64,000 nt of DNA from Phaeodactylum tricornutum CCAP 1055/1 (GCF_000150955.2 NC_011669.1:1680993-1744992), one strand, 5' to 3'. Counted from the first letter of the stretch, positions 30,250 through 42,530 are shown. Notes: generated from the letters alone by a model not told the origin. Translations and numbers: made by a program.

Positions 30250-31202
30250 ATGTTCTCCGCAATACGCCTGGTCCCGAACACGATCCGCAACCTGCCGTGG
30301 TCGCTTGGACGGGCCACACCCCGAGCTTTTTCTTCTCAAGACAATACTCTTAACAACGATGTATTCAACTTTGACACTTTTACAATGAAGCCACCTAAAC
30401 AGCTCACCACTGAAATGGCGGAAGGTATCGGTGAAGCGACACAGTTTTATGTGCGGTACGGTGTTGCGAACCAGCGACTCAAAGCACTATCTCAAGATTT
30501 TAATATGCCGATCGTAACCAAGTGGCAAAAAATGATGGAAGTTTTCCTCGTCACGCAAGTCCACGTAATTGGCGGTATGGGGTATACAGGTGACGAGAGC
30601 GGCTTGACACAATACGCATCAGACTTAGCTGCCTGCTTGCAACAGGTAGATCCAACAATGCAAGAACTATTTCGGGAAGTTCGCCGGGATACCTGGCGCG
30701 AACTAGTTGCCACCTGCTTTGGTTTGGAGGTCAACGAGATTCCGACTCTTTCTATCGCTGATGCGCGCAATGTAATGCACAAAGTCTCCACGAAGATGAT
30801 TGATCCAGAAACCTTACTCGCTATTCAGACTCGGACCGCAAAAATTGAAGGTTTGTGCTTGAATAATATACACCCGGTTGTGCAACCGAAAGACCTTCTC
30901 ACCCCTTTCTCATCTTTATACCTATAGACAGTGACGTAGAAGTAGAAGTGGCCCAAAAGCACCAAGTGTTGCAGGACATCATTGTCAATAGGGTATACCT
31001 TGGTGGTAGTCCCCCTTTAGTCGAAGAGACGGGATTTGGCAAGGGTGCGCAGGGTTACGCTAAGTTGCAGTGTGCTATGAGTGACCACGAAGGAGATCCG
31101 CTTATCGCCGAGTATGCTTCGGCTGGAATGATCAAAATATGGGGCGCGGCTGGTCTCGATATTAATTCGATACACGGACCGGGATTGCCTGCGCCTGAGT
31201 AG
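30250..31202 (+). CDS. Probable mitochondrial protein of unknown function
   Basis: Exons 30250-30850 and 30928-31202 (291 aa), 77-base intron (GAAG|GTTTGT...CTATAG|AC), joint in frame. The N-terminus MFSAIRLVPNTIRNLPWSLG followed by GRATPRAFSSQ is basic, amphipathic and Ser-rich, with an R-A-F/S cleavage context typical of mitochondrial presequences. The mature part is soluble and mostly helical (FYVRYGVANQRLKALSQDF; ELFREVRRDTWRELVATCFG). A Gly-rich C-terminal piece follows (VYLGGSPPLVEETGFGKGAQ). I do not recognise a family. The codon structure, intron and leader argue that it is a real gene. Mitochondrial location is inferred from the leader alone. Confidence 0.6.
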
Positions 31203-31296
31203 CCCACTTTGTAAAAGACTAGACTAGACCAACCTATGAAGTCTCTCTCCGTTTTATTTTATGTCTTGCTAGGGATGCAATTTTTTGACTGAGTTT

Positions 31297-34178
31297 CTAG
31301 CGGGACCGCGTATTGTACGGAGATCGCCGACGGACCCCGTCCCCTGTTTTACTCGGCGAAATGAGTGGTTGCGTTTCGTAAATGCTTTCTGAGACACTCC
31401 GCGGGGGAGGCTGTAAGCCGTTCGGTGATCCAAAACCGGATGCCTGTGCATCACCCCGTGGTGTAAAGAAAGACCCCCCGTCAACAGAGGTCGACAAGGA
31501 AGCGCGCGGCGGGGGTTGCGGCCCGTGGTTTCCTACCAATACACCGTTTTCGGAACGATAGTAGGTCACCGACTCCTGCATGGCTCTTTCTCGACGTTCG
31601 TCATAGTAGTCAAGACGATTTGTCTCGGGATTGAACATCAATGTTAACGTCCACCGTAGGAACATAATTGACGTCAAACATGCTACAGTAAAGAGAGCAA
31701 CAGGTATCATCGAAGCTGGCAGGTACGTCTCGAGAGACATCATCATCCGAATAGTCCAGCTCAGCTCATCAATAGCACAATGATCTAGTCGCTCCGCGCA
31801 GTACTGTTTACACTTTGCCATGTCGAAAGCGGAGCCGGTCGAGCATTCGCATGCTTGACAAGGGGGGCATGGTTTGATCGACGCTCTTTTGTTGCGACTG
31901 CCTACAGCTGTTTCACTTTCCTGTCGTCGCGCTCGGTCGTCGGCAAGCGCCTTCTCTACAGCATGTCGGACAATCGCATCGTGCTCTTTAATGGTTGCGC
32001 TTTGGATCTTCCCTTCCCATTCTGACAATTCTACTTCTTCGACAACGATATCCCGCCATACTGTTTCGGCTGCATTGCCAGCTTCGTCTTGCACGTTATA
32101 TGGAACGGACCAAAGAAGAGACGACTTCTGGACCGGCTCGCCGACACTGACCTTTTTTGAAAGATTGACTTTGCCCTGATATGTTTCATCGTAGGCAGAA
32201 ATGCATTCGCTCGGATCCGGGTGCGGTTTGGAAGGAGTGGCACAAAGTTCGGCCCCTGCTGTCGATCGAACAAGCTCCTAAGAAGCGGGTCAGAACGCAG
32301 CTCATCAGAGAAACCATAAATTTATCACTTCCTCAACATACCTTAATATCGTTGCCGTATTGTTCTTGTTGTTGACTCTTGAGTTTAAGGTCAAATTCTC
32401 CTTTTTTTCGTCCGGAAAGCCCTGCAATACCACCGCACTCACAGACGCGAAAGACTCTGGGATTCGGTCCGACCAAACTAATGACGGGTCGACTAGTATC
32501 TCGACATCCCGTCCCTCCCAAAAACCCGTCTGGTGATTCATGGTCTTCAAAGGAAATATTCTGCTGAAAACCATCGCCCGTAGTAAATCGCGGACACTGA
32601 CATGTGTAGCTTCCAATCGTGTTGACACACCTGGCTCCATTTTTAGTGTCGCATTGTGGTACCAGTTCGGGACAGCTGTCTCTATACTTATCAACATCGA
32701 TATTGCATTCATCGATGTCTTCAATTACAACACGACGCGTAATTCGAACGTATGGGGGCGACGTCCACGGCATGGCAATCGTATAGTTCACATGAAATTC
32801 GCCGACTCTCGTCAAGCACCCATGGGGCAGTGCCTGACTATACGCAATTTTTAACGATCGCAGGTATTCTTCCGCATTCTCGTCTAAAATTTCAACTGCA
32901 TACTCTTTGTATACATCTCCCTGCTTCAATCGCAAGGTGTGGTCTCCAAGTGGATCGTTTTTCAGTCGAAGCAGTGGTGGGCGTTCATCCACACAGCCAT
33001 ACTTTTCGTGCCTCACGTAACCAGGTTTGCACGCGCAGGTGGGAACGTTGCCAGCCATCACAGTACAAACTTCATGTTTTTCTACAAAAGAGGAGCAGTT
33101 GAGAGGCTCAAAAACCATCTAAGGAAACGCAGTTGAGGAGAGGCACGGTACCTTTGCATGGGGGAAATCCGGAACACGCATCAACAATCGGTTTTGTACA
33201 ATCACAATAAAAGTTCGCCTTGACGGTTTGCTCCGTTGGCGTTACTCCATCGTACATAACTTTTGGCTCTGGCTTCGGGTCGTTGGGTCTACACTTGCGT
33301 CCGTTTCCCATCAGCCCCTCTTGACACAGACACAAAAAATTAGGCGTTGAAACGGGATTACTTTTTCTAGCGCAGGTCGCTTTTGGAGAGCAGTCATTGT
33401 CTTGCGCAGATAAACAAGGATCTGTGGGACACCGAAAAGACGCGCGACACGAAGAGCCGTCCTTGGTATCACCCTGGGGAGGACAACAACCATAGGTTGA
33501 CGGCTTGGATGGACAGGAAGAACGGATTGAAGTATTGAATGAAAGTTCCCAGGGACTGCGCTCTTGAGCATTTATTAAAGCCCAAAACTCAGTGCTTGTG
33601 TGTATTGGAGGCATTTTGGAGTCCAGCGTTGGGCAGATGCATTCATATGAGCCAATGGTATTGATGCATTGCGCAGGAGCTTGGCACTGGTGTCTCATCG
33701 GATGACCGGTGCGAAGTACGCATTCGTCCGTATCCTTAATCGTAAAGGGCACGTGGAAGCACTGAGTGGCTACATCCCGGCCTCTGTCGTCTCTGTAAAC
33801 ATGCTGTTCGTTTACTGTCCCGGGAATAACTTCGACGAGGCGAGTTACTTTGCATTGAACAACGTGTTCGCCGACCCGACCATGCAAATCGCCGCCTGTC
33901 CACTCGACTTCAACATCAACTACTCCATCTAGTACCTGATTCACTCTTCCCACTACCACAGGTAGCTTTCCGATAAAAGTGAGAAGAAAGCGTAAAACAT
34001 CAAATCATTCAATTCAAACGCTGACGAGCTGTCAGCAACGTACCAAACCGGACAGATCACGGGGAGCCTCTTCTTGCGTATAGGTAAGCGACGCTTTCAA
34101 TAGTTCACATTCCTGTTTGGCGTCTCCTCTTCCCAGCAGGAACAATGGTACCGTTGCTGCAACTAAAAGCCACCGCAT
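31297..34178 (-). CDS. Secreted/single-pass membrane protein with EGF-like domains
   Basis: Four exons: 34178-34044, 33965-33152, 33081-32342 and 32277-31297 (889 aa). All introns are GT-AG and every joint restores a domain. The third joint uses the acceptor TTTTGTAG, giving FPPCKEKHEVCTVMAG; an upstream AG would break frame. Residues 1-20 (MRWLLVAATVPLFLLGRGDA) are a signal peptide. Calcium-binding EGF-like modules include DTDECVLRTGHPMRHQC with CINTIGSYECICP, and DIDECNIDVDKYRDSC with CVNTIGSYTCQCP. Two shorter Cys-rich EGF-like units lie between. The block WSVPYNVQDEAGNAAETVWR resembles the end of a HYR-type domain. A Cys-rich juxtamembrane cluster (CPPCQACEC) precedes one membrane span at about 753-775. 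The cytosolic tail is Pro/Ser/Arg-rich. It is probably a cell-surface or endomembrane receptor or adhesion protein; the ligand is unknown. Confidence 0.82.
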
Positions 34179-34553
34179 AGTTGACTGTATTCAGAATCTT
34201 TCCTTTTACAACGAGAAACAGTAAGATGCAATGAAACCAAAAACCGAAATTGGGGATCTAATATCCGCCACCGTGTTATTGGGATTGTCGCGGCGACAGG
34301 CTTTGCCAGCGCAAATAGCGTCTCCTCGGGAGGTGCCGACAACGCTCAAAATAAGAAAGTCCGATTCTATATACCTAGATTCCAGATTCTATCAGACTAC
34401 CCACCTACTGTTACATTCCTATCCCTGTCTGTGAGCGGAGAAAAATCTAAGATTACTTGCATAGCGGCCCATAACATCACATCTAGGAGCGAAAAGAAAC
34501 TCAAACTGTTCATCTACCACAATAGTAAATAAGATCAGGTAAAAACTTTTTAT
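34179..34553. other. Intergenic, EGF gene upstream region and acyl-CoA synthetase 3' flank
   Basis: About 375 bases with no coding or structural signal recognised. Confidence 0.4.
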
Positions 34554-36732
34554 TCAAAGCTTGCTGAGCGGAGGAGGGAGGCCAGCATAGAGCAAATCGA
34601 TTTCCTTTTCGTAAGTGTCTCGAATCTTTTGGCGTTTCAATTTGAAAGTGGGAGTCATCATTTCATTCTCGATCGTGAATGGCACCGATACGAGCAAAAT
34701 ATCTTTCGGTTTCTCAAAGCCGAGGAGCCTGCTTTCCACGCCGATCCTTTGAATATCCGCCATGACAGCCGCTTTCAGAGCCTCGGAATTACACATTTCG
34801 GCAAGAGATGCCGACTTTAGCTCCGGAGCATTTACTGCAGCCCACGTCCGAACTGGCTCTTCGTCTGGAACCATCAAGCCAACCAAAGAATTCTGGTACG
34901 AATCTCCATAGACAAAACATTGACCGATCAGAGGTGAACTGATCAGAAAATTTTCGATCTTTTCTGGCGCAACGTATTCGCCTTGAGAGAGTTTGAAGAT
35001 GTTCTTCTTCCGATCAATGATCTGAAGATTTCCGTCCGGACGCCACAAGCCAACATCACCACTATGTAACCAACCTTCATTGTCAATCGTTTCGCGTGTG
35101 TTCAGATCGTCCTTGTAGTAGCCTTTAAAGACGCTAGGACCGCGGACACAAATTTCACCGCGTCCCTGACAAGCCATGCCGCGATGCAAGGTGTCAGTGT
35201 GAAAATAGCCCATCTCGGGGACGTCCACCAGAACAATTTCAACAGAGCCAACCGGTCCGCCAACATGACCCACGGTTGCCATGTCATCAGATGATCCAAT
35301 GGTAGCTGCCGCAGCACCTTCCGTTTGGCCATAGCCTTCCACAACCGGAATAGCTAGCATACATCGGAAAAAGGTCATGACAGTGTCGTTCAGAGGAGCT
35401 GAACCGCTCACCATCATGCGGAGCTGGTCCATACCTAAACCTTTCTTGATCTTGTTAAAAATAAGACGATCATATAAAGCGTGTTTCATATGACCACTCT
35501 GCAAGCCTTCCGCTTTCGCCGCAACCGCTGCGTCAAACAGTTTCTTCTTGAGTCCTCCGACCGACGAAATACCGGCTTGGATCTTCAAGGCATGAAGAAG
35601 GGAAATTATGAGCAGTGAGCGAAGAACTTAACATCGTCAAGCTACTTTACACACCTTATCGTATATCTTATTCAGAACGCGAGGAGCCACGGGCATCACC
35701 GTGGGTCGGCAGGCCTGCATATCTTCTATCAAAAGAGTTGGATCACCACGAAAAAACGCTACCGACGCGCCCGCACAAAACATTTGTGAGCTTACGATGC
35801 GCTCAAAAATATGGGCCAAAGGAAGGTAGGACAAATGCCTGTCAAACGGCTGGGCTTCCAAGTCACCAACAGCGCCATAGAAGCCTGCAATGGCGGACAT
35901 GATATTTTCATGGGTCAAAAGAGCGCCCTTTGGGTTGCCAGTTGTTCCACTGTGATATTTAACACGATGTTAAAATACGGTACGGTAGCTCCGACAGCTT
36001 TTTCTTGCTCTTTACTCACCTTGTGTAGCAAAATGCGGCTACATCGGTTGGCGCCGGCGGCCGATGATGATGCCCCTTTTCCGCAATGCACACAGCTCCT
36101 ACCGCCTCTACTTTGGCAAACGAAAGGACCTCCAGGCCTGCTTCTAAAGCCATCTTCGCGGCATCTTCCGTGACACCATCTACTAAAATTGCGGCCGTAA
36201 ATGCTGGGCATTTTCCGGATACCTTGGACTCGCAAAGCTTAGGTAGTTCCGCACGGGTGCATACCACCGAACGAGCGCTGGTCTGGTCCAAAATAAAGGT
36301 AACGGTATCAGGTCCCAGCGTATCGTACATTAGTACCGACGATCCACCAATTGCAAAGGCTCCATGCTCCCCAATCGCGCCTTCCATGCAGTTTTTCATG
36401 TACAAGGCCAGCACCGCGAGACCGTCCTCATTTGGTTGAATCAACTTGAGCGTATCCAATCCAGCAGCAAAGGCGTCGATGCGAGCCAAGCACTCCGTAT
36501 ATGAGCTGTAGATGAAGGGCGTCGCAAAACCAGTGGTCGACACAGCCCGAAAGCCCATACAGGGACCGAGCGGGTTCACTTTGGCACCCCGTCGAAAGCC
36601 TTCGTACATCGTACGGCAACCGTATACACCAAGCTCGGCGTTCACCACAGGGTTCCAAGAGCGACGGATTTCGCCACGATCGTGCCGATCGGTCTGTGGC
36701 AAAACTGTAGAACGCATATTTTGGTTCGTCAT
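34554..36732 (-). CDS. LACS: Peroxisomal long-chain acyl-CoA synthetase
   Basis: Exons 36732-36020, 35949-35655 and 35582-34554 (678 aa), GT-AG introns, all in frame. The first joint rebuilds the AMP-binding signature YTSGTTGNPKG at 236-246. Further hallmarks are SYLPLAHIFER, VEGYGQTEG, GWLHSGDVGLW and DRKKNIFKLSQGEYVAPEKI, the long-chain acyl-CoA synthetase motif. The start is the first ATG in frame (36732); upstream codons offer only TTG. The enzyme activates long-chain fatty acids with ATP and CoA. The C-terminus is P-L-S-K-L, a canonical type 1 peroxisomal targeting signal, and there is no N-terminal leader, so the substrate is probably fed to peroxisomal beta-oxidation. Sequence and length fit the family well. 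Confidence 0.93.
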
Positions 36733-37314
36733 AAGTTTTGAGCGCAATGAATTTATTAGAAAAGCAGCGATTGATTGCTTGTTAAGGCTCGGATCTTTTT
36801 TACAATTTTGTTATCAGGAAAATGGACCTGGCCACATCTTACTGTTAGCCTTGTGAGCCATAATGACAGACCATAGAGGACACGTTTTCTGTCCGTGTCA
36901 GGTCGATAACCTACGCTACAGTCACGACCCTATCATTTGACTGTCAGCCATCATAGTAATTAGCAGATGTCTTGGGACACAGTTTGTCACTCCGATTCGA
37001 GTACGCAAAAGCCACGTCATAGAAGGCAGTAACAGGCCAATCAGAATCGCTGATTGACTACGGGCATCCGGTCTCTTTCCAAGCGTGGTCCTTTCCGGTT
37101 ATTCGAAGCTAAGTGGCCGCCCTTGAAAAAAGACTCCATTTCACGCGAACGAACGCTGGAGCGGAACAGGGACATTGATCATGCCTCCTCTTTGCGATTG
37201 TGTCACAGTCAACGAGAGTTTCCTTTTGAAATACAGTTTGGAATATTGCTCTCTAGTAGCATTCTTTCGAAAGCCGACATATCTATTGGCTACCAACCCA
37301 AAACAAGCTTAACA
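36733..37314. promoter_or_regulatory. Divergent intergenic region, acyl-CoA synthetase / SKP1
   Basis: About 580 bases between divergent starts. The frame at 37054-37488 (+) overlaps SKP1 exon 1 out of frame and is not supported. Confidence 0.3.
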
Positions 37315-38049
37315 ATGGATGCGGATGGAATGATCACATTGGTAAGATCTTCGTCAGCAATATGGCACCCGTCCATTTGTTCGAGTTCGTCGAGAACAAC
37401 GCCGCAATTTCCATGTCTAGCACCTTTTCGTGCCCGTAGGAATCTGCGAGGTTATCTCAATGCTTGTTGTATCGGAATTTTTACGTAGGTGAGCAAGGAG
37501 GGCGACGCTTACGAAGTCCCGATGGCCGTCGCAAAAATGTCGGTACTGGTGGCCGATACCTTCGACGCGGACGAAGACGATGACGAGGCTGAGCCGGTGA
37601 AAGACTTTCCCCTTCCCAACGTCACGTCTGGTGTGTTGGAAAAGGTTATAGAATTTTGCAAGCACTTCCAGGAGGAACCCATGACGACTATTCAGACACC
37701 ACTCAAGTCCTCGAAACTGGAAGACTTGGTACAGCAGTGGTACGCAGATTTCGTCAAAGTACCCAAGACTCTGCTGTTTGATCTGGTTGCTGCGGCCAAT
37801 TACATGGACATCAAGCCGCTTTTGGATCTGACTTGCCTGGCGGTTTCGATTCTTATCAAAGGCAAGTCGGCTGCGGAACTCCGTTCCATGTTCAATCTTT
37901 CGGACGAGCTTTCGCATGAGGAAGAAGCCCAAATGGCGCAGGGGAATCAGCAATTCGCCGATCGAGCACAAGAGGCAGCCGCCGCCAATACTGGAGAGGG
38001 TGTAAACGTTGTTCCGAACGAGGGCATGCCACAAGATGAAAAGAATTGA
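37315..38049 (+). CDS. SKP1: SKP1, core subunit of SCF ubiquitin ligases
   Basis: Exons 37315-37341 (nine codons) and 37489-38049 (195 aa). The splice (TTG|GTAAGA...ACGTAG|GTG) gives MDADGMITLVSKEGDAYEVP followed by MAVAKMSVLV, the usual SKP1 N-terminal strand. A BTB/POZ-like fold follows, with the acidic loop DADEDDDEAEPV and the conserved LPNVTSGVLEKVIEFCKHF. The dimer helix region is LFDLVAAANYMDIKPLLDLT. SKP1 bridges cullin-1 and F-box proteins. In plants and animals the C-terminus ends shortly after an E-N-Q-W-C motif that contacts the F-box. Here that motif is replaced by G-N-Q-Q-F and the tail is extended by about 25 Ala/Gly/Glu-rich residues. Identity is secure. Confidence 0.93.
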
Positions 38050-38184
38050 AGAATATGGAATTGGGGGTTAGCCCCGAAGGCATGCATGTTCCACTACTTT
38101 TTTAGGCACACAAACGCCATGTTGATCTCTCATACAATAGTAAAATCTACTTTATTTTTTACAAACTCATTGGTCGTCTTTGGG

Positions 38185-39187
38185 CTAGAGCGTTCTTTGC
38201 CGTTTGTTAGGAGCCTTTTGGGTCGCATCCATCTGTGGTGGATCGGGGGTGACGGCCCGGCGGATAATCGGCGCCATGGGCCGCGTCGTTGGAGGCAATA
38301 CTCGGCGACTCCCCAACATTTTCCATCGGACGTGGTTGGTGGCGGCCCGGGCCCCCAAGCGAAACAAATTCTTTTCCATTTCCGTCAGTCGAGATGTATA
38401 GCGTGACACGTCATCCCCGACACTACTCAAGGCCCAGTCCAGTGTATGCCGCAAGCGGTCACCGGTGTACGTCTACCACAAACGAGAAGGCAGTGTGAGA
38501 GGACTGTTTGCGGCGGGTTGCGTTGGTGTCGGAAAAGAACGGGTGTATTTATAACGTGTATGATATGATCCAAAGACGTACCAGTAGCAACGTCTGTCGC
38601 AAAGCCGATGCTTCCTGTTGGAGTTTGAACAATTGTGACCTTAACTCGTTGAGTTTTCCACTGTTCCTCCCTTGTGCGGCGAGGCCCTGATCGAGTTTAC
38701 GACAGCTTTGTTCAATGAGATTGATGACGTTGACGCCGGACCGGAAAAAGTACCCGTTGCGCTTGCTAAATTCGGAAAATGAAAGGGAGATGTGAGTGAT
38801 ATAGAACTTTTGGGGGCCCGAGACACACGAAGGAATAGTTCGAGTGTCGTGAACGGTGCGATCGAATCAGGTCGGTTGACGGTAGATATATACGTGCGTC
38901 GTGACTTACCAGAGATCGACTTCGGAAGGATCGGCTTCGAGACGTTCGCGTGCTTTGCGACCGTACTGTCGAGGGAGTGACAAACTGACGTAGTTGACCA
39001 TGGCCCATTTGTCAATCGCCCAGAGCGGAACGTGGATCCGACTTTTTTCCGGCAAATACTGCTGCATATCGGCAATGTCGGGGTCCAAATGGGCCAAATA
39101 GGAAAATTCAAAGAGAGTAGTGCAAGGTATTAGCTCTTCGTCGGCTAGGATGGCGTCAATATCGTAATAGTTGGGACTACGCGGCAT
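38185..39187 (-). CDS. PSF3: GINS complex subunit PSF3
   Basis: Exons 39187-38910, 38765-38582 and 38472-38185 (249 aa); introns of 144 and 109 bases, both GT-AG, joints in frame. The ATG at 39187 gives MPRSPNYYDIDAILADEELI, matching the conserved Y-Y-D-I-D-D-I-L start of PSF3. Next come HVPLWAIDKWAMVNYVSLSL and the joint ADPSEVDL|CKRNGYFFRSG, which continues the family's A-D-P-x-V-V-D-L region. The C-terminal helical part (DRLRHTLDWALSSVGDDVSR) fits; the basic, Pro-rich tail is lineage-specific. PSF3 with SLD5, PSF1 and PSF2 forms GINS, which joins CDC45 and MCM2-7 in the replicative helicase. The frame upstream of the ATG at 39188-39507 is probably untranslated. Confidence 0.88.
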
Positions 39188-40145
39188 GATGATGGTATCG
39201 TTCGAATATAATCGACGTAAAGGAACGAAACGGCGGAATTGCGATCCCACAAAGAGGAAAGAAGCTGTAGACGTAAAGAACAGGGCACGGACTTCTTCAC
39301 AGTGCTCTTACGAGAAAGTAGTGGATGGAATACCGTCCAATGAATAAAGCAATCGGATATGTCGGGCGTGTAGAGTGTGTGACCTATCGGCAGGCCATCG
39401 TCCGTCGGTTTGAATTCCTTCCGCGCAGACGTAGAAAAGCGTTGCCCGTGTACGAGCCGATTTTTGGGCTCGATCACGCTGGCCGGAAATAACCCCGCCA
39501 CTTTCAAATCGGTTGAGTCGACAGATCATTTTACGCCGTCTGTGCTTTTTATTCGATCCCCCGGAAACCTAAAAAGGACGGAACTTTACAGTCGCGGACA
39601 GGAGAAAGGGAATAGATTTTCCTGTTATGACGGTATCTATATATATACTGATTGTACTGTTCAAAAGGTTGCTAAGGTATTTCTGGGGTCTTTGACCCTT
39701 GTCTAGATACCTAGATGATCTACATTGGTTTTGTCTCCGCTTTCTTCCTCATAATTTTCGGGAGGTACGCCTTCGTCAAATCCCGCTTGGGAAGCGTCAT
39801 TTGCTACGAGACGCACCAAACCAAAGTCAGACTTAAAACTAACCCCACACGTGGATTTGTCTCATTTGCAGCTTCAAAACAATACCATTGTTTCTTAAAT
39901 AGTATAAAACTGCATTGTACACTTTCATTTTATAGTCGGATTTTGATGTTGAAACGCAAAAATATTGCAGGTTGTTTAGTAACGCCCACCTTGCGTTTAC
40001 CAGGTATTGTTGACACCGCGTTTCTCCTGTTTTTTGTACACACATTGGTTGTACTATGTAACACTTTATGGTCATGAGGAAGCTGGTATACAATCTTCAA
40101 TACAGGGGTGCGTCAACTAGTATGAAGTCAGGCTTGGTGTGCAAG
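39188..40145. other. Intergenic, PSF3 upstream region running into the retroelement fossil
   Basis: The first 350 bases probably hold the PSF3 promoter. From about 39700 the sequence becomes AT-richer and loses CG dinucleotides, as in the retroelement next to it. No gene is supported. Confidence 0.4.
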
Positions 40146-42073
40146 TCATTGGAACATAATGTTTCTAACTGCAAGGCGTTTGAAATGTTTCCAACCTGGT
40201 GTATCTAGAAGACCTTGTTGTTTAGCATAGGCAGCGCAAGTAATGGGATTGGTGGCATGCATAACATCTAGAGGTTTGTATATGGACCCCCCAGTTTTCC
40301 AATTCACAAGTACATTGAATCTAAATCCTTTGTAATACTTGTTGGTAGGATAAAGGGGTCCTTTGTGTACCACAATGTCCCTAAAGTGACATTGACGGTT
40401 GTATCATAGAATTCTTTGTCTAGATTTGTCTCGAGTTTATCTAGAATTTCCTTGTATGCTAGAATTTCATCATATTCACCATCATTCATTTCCGCAAGAA
40501 AATTCACATCAGAAGGTTTGTCTCTGGGTCAATGATTTTCCGGGTGATATGAGCTTGAAGACGTTCCCCCGTATAATGTGAATCCGTGAAAAACGTGCAA
40601 CCAATGAGATTGTTGGGAGTAAATTCAGGCAACTCCTTCAAGGCATAGGAATTTTGATTTCTTGTTCTACACAACTTGAAAATGTTGATGGGCCTGGAAA
40701 TACTCTCCCTATGCTGTGTTGCAAGACAGAGGTTGGTTTCAGAAGGGACAGAGGCAGATCTCACACTAGAGCGGTGTAGGATGCAATTGGTGTCCTTAGT
40801 AAGAATCTTATAGGTGAGAGCATCACCTACGGAATCTGTGATGCCAACAAAACAACCATGTTTTTTGATACTATCGGATGGGAGGGTGGCGCCTACAATC
40901 CGATGATAAACTGGTTCCAAGAAAGAGAATTGGAGTAGAACACTAATATCATTAGTCAAACCCTTGAGAATTTCCATTGGAGTTCTGTTATCAAGGGATT
41001 TGTGCGCAATATGGTTAAATTCATAGCAGATGTCAGTATCACAAAGTAACCAGGTAGAGTTGGGCGCACCCATTTTACTTACAGTTAGAACATTATTTTT
41101 GTTGGTTTCAATGGTAGCAATGCAGTGTTTGGCAAAGTTCTGGTGCTGATGATGCAGTTCAGTTGCCACTGATCAAGGTGATATGCATGGTGATGCTGGT
41201 GACCTTTTTACTGATCTCAGCTTGGACAAGGTCACTGATGAGCTTATCCATGGCTCTGCAATAACAAATATGGTCCTCAAGAGCATTGACAAATTCCTTG
41301 TCAGTCTTCATGGGATAAACATCCGTAAAAAAGGGACATTGGCCCACAAAAAGTTCCGCATATTTTGCTCCGTTGTCAACAGCAGGGATGTTGGATGGTA
41401 TCTGTAGCAACTGCCTCATTGCATTGATGGACATTTAGAGCCGGAAAACAAGACTTGAGATGTTTACACAGAGGTGCGTTATAGACCTCACGCGCATATT
41501 GAGTGGTTGCCAAGATGGTCTTGCAGACTGTATCACTAGAAACCCAAGCCAGACAGGGACAAAGGGCATTGTAGTCCTGTCCATTACACTGGATATCATG
41601 TTTGTTGCATGCAAGGATACAGTCAATGGCATCGTGACATTGGAGGTCACAGGTGGTAACGTGCCAGTGTAAGTATTGCCCAAGATCATCAAAATGCGGC
41701 TCAATATATGGTGAACCAGGTAGATCATGGATGTTGCCATTCCATTCATTGTCCATGTTAACTTTGTTGTCAAGGACAGAAAGGTCCCAGTTGACGTCAT
41801 ATGTAAGCACAAGATGAGGGAGCAAATTGAGTTTGTGATTGGTGGGTGCATGCATATTCATATAAGGGAGGACCTGGCATATGTTAATTGCAATGATGTA
41901 GTCATCCAAGGTAATGATATGCTGATTTCCACCAACAGTACAAGAACAGTCTTGTACATGGTTGTGGTAGTGTTTGAGTTGGGCACTTGAGTGAATGGTC
42001 TTACCCTTACTAAGGTGTGCGTACTGGTGCATGATGACAATAATGGGCCCTCATTACAATTCAACAAGCCCAG
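40146..42073 (-). mobile_element. Ty1/copia-type LTR retroelement fossil (diatom CoDi-like), partial
   Basis: A broken, partial copia-like pol remnant in minus orientation. In 5' to 3' order of the element, the visible parts are an integrase-region N-terminal module containing HQYAHLSKGKTIHSS, an integrase core remnant, an integrase C-terminal part (FNHIAHKSLDNRTPMEILKG), and a linker block (ITCAAYAKQQGLLDTPGWKH). These resemble the gag-pol of copia-type elements of diatoms. No reverse transcriptase, RNase H or gag was recognised and no terminal repeats could be identified. It carries several breaks. Strong CG depletion and decay suggest an old insertion. Family assignment rests on recall of such elements, not on a search. 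Confidence 0.7.
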
Positions 42074-42249
42074 CAGCCGTAACAATGTCAAGATTGGACA
42101 AGGTATGCTTGTTTGATGCCGGATATGTTGGCCAAGCATCCAGTTTTGTGCAGAACATTGACACCATTACCAGCAAGTTTTCCGTTTGCACTGCAATTGA
42201 CAAGTGCAGATGTGGTCCCTTTTACAGAGTGACAGGAAACTTGGTACTG

Positions 42250-42480
42250 TAAGACATTGGACTAGATTGACTTGATGGTACCATTGGGACATAGAGAACC
42301 AGTTGGTGCTATGTCTCCTGATGATGCAAGTACTGTAGGCATGCATCTGAGTACAGGAATGGATGGTCTTACCTGTACCAAGGTGAGCATACTGGTGAAA
42401 AATACCAATGATGGGCCCAACAGTAGTTTCAATAAGCCTAGTGACAGTGGCAAGACAGAATTACTGAGATTTGTATCTTC
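42250..42480 (-). mobile_element. Second fragment of the same copia-type element
   Basis: This stretch repeats, at about 70-75% identity by eye, the module found at 41993-42073 (matching part 42360-42441), in the same orientation and about 370 bases away. It is a fossil scrap from a partial duplication or from another copy of the family. Confidence 0.55.
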
Positions 42481-42530
42481 AATGCCAGAGACATTGGCTT
42501 TGAATGGAGTATGTGGTACTTCCTGGCTGC

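Noticed and set aside
39188-39507. N-terminal extension of PSF3
   Set aside because: The ATG at 39187 matches the conserved family start; the upstream frame has no similarity to PSF3 and is probably 5' UTR.
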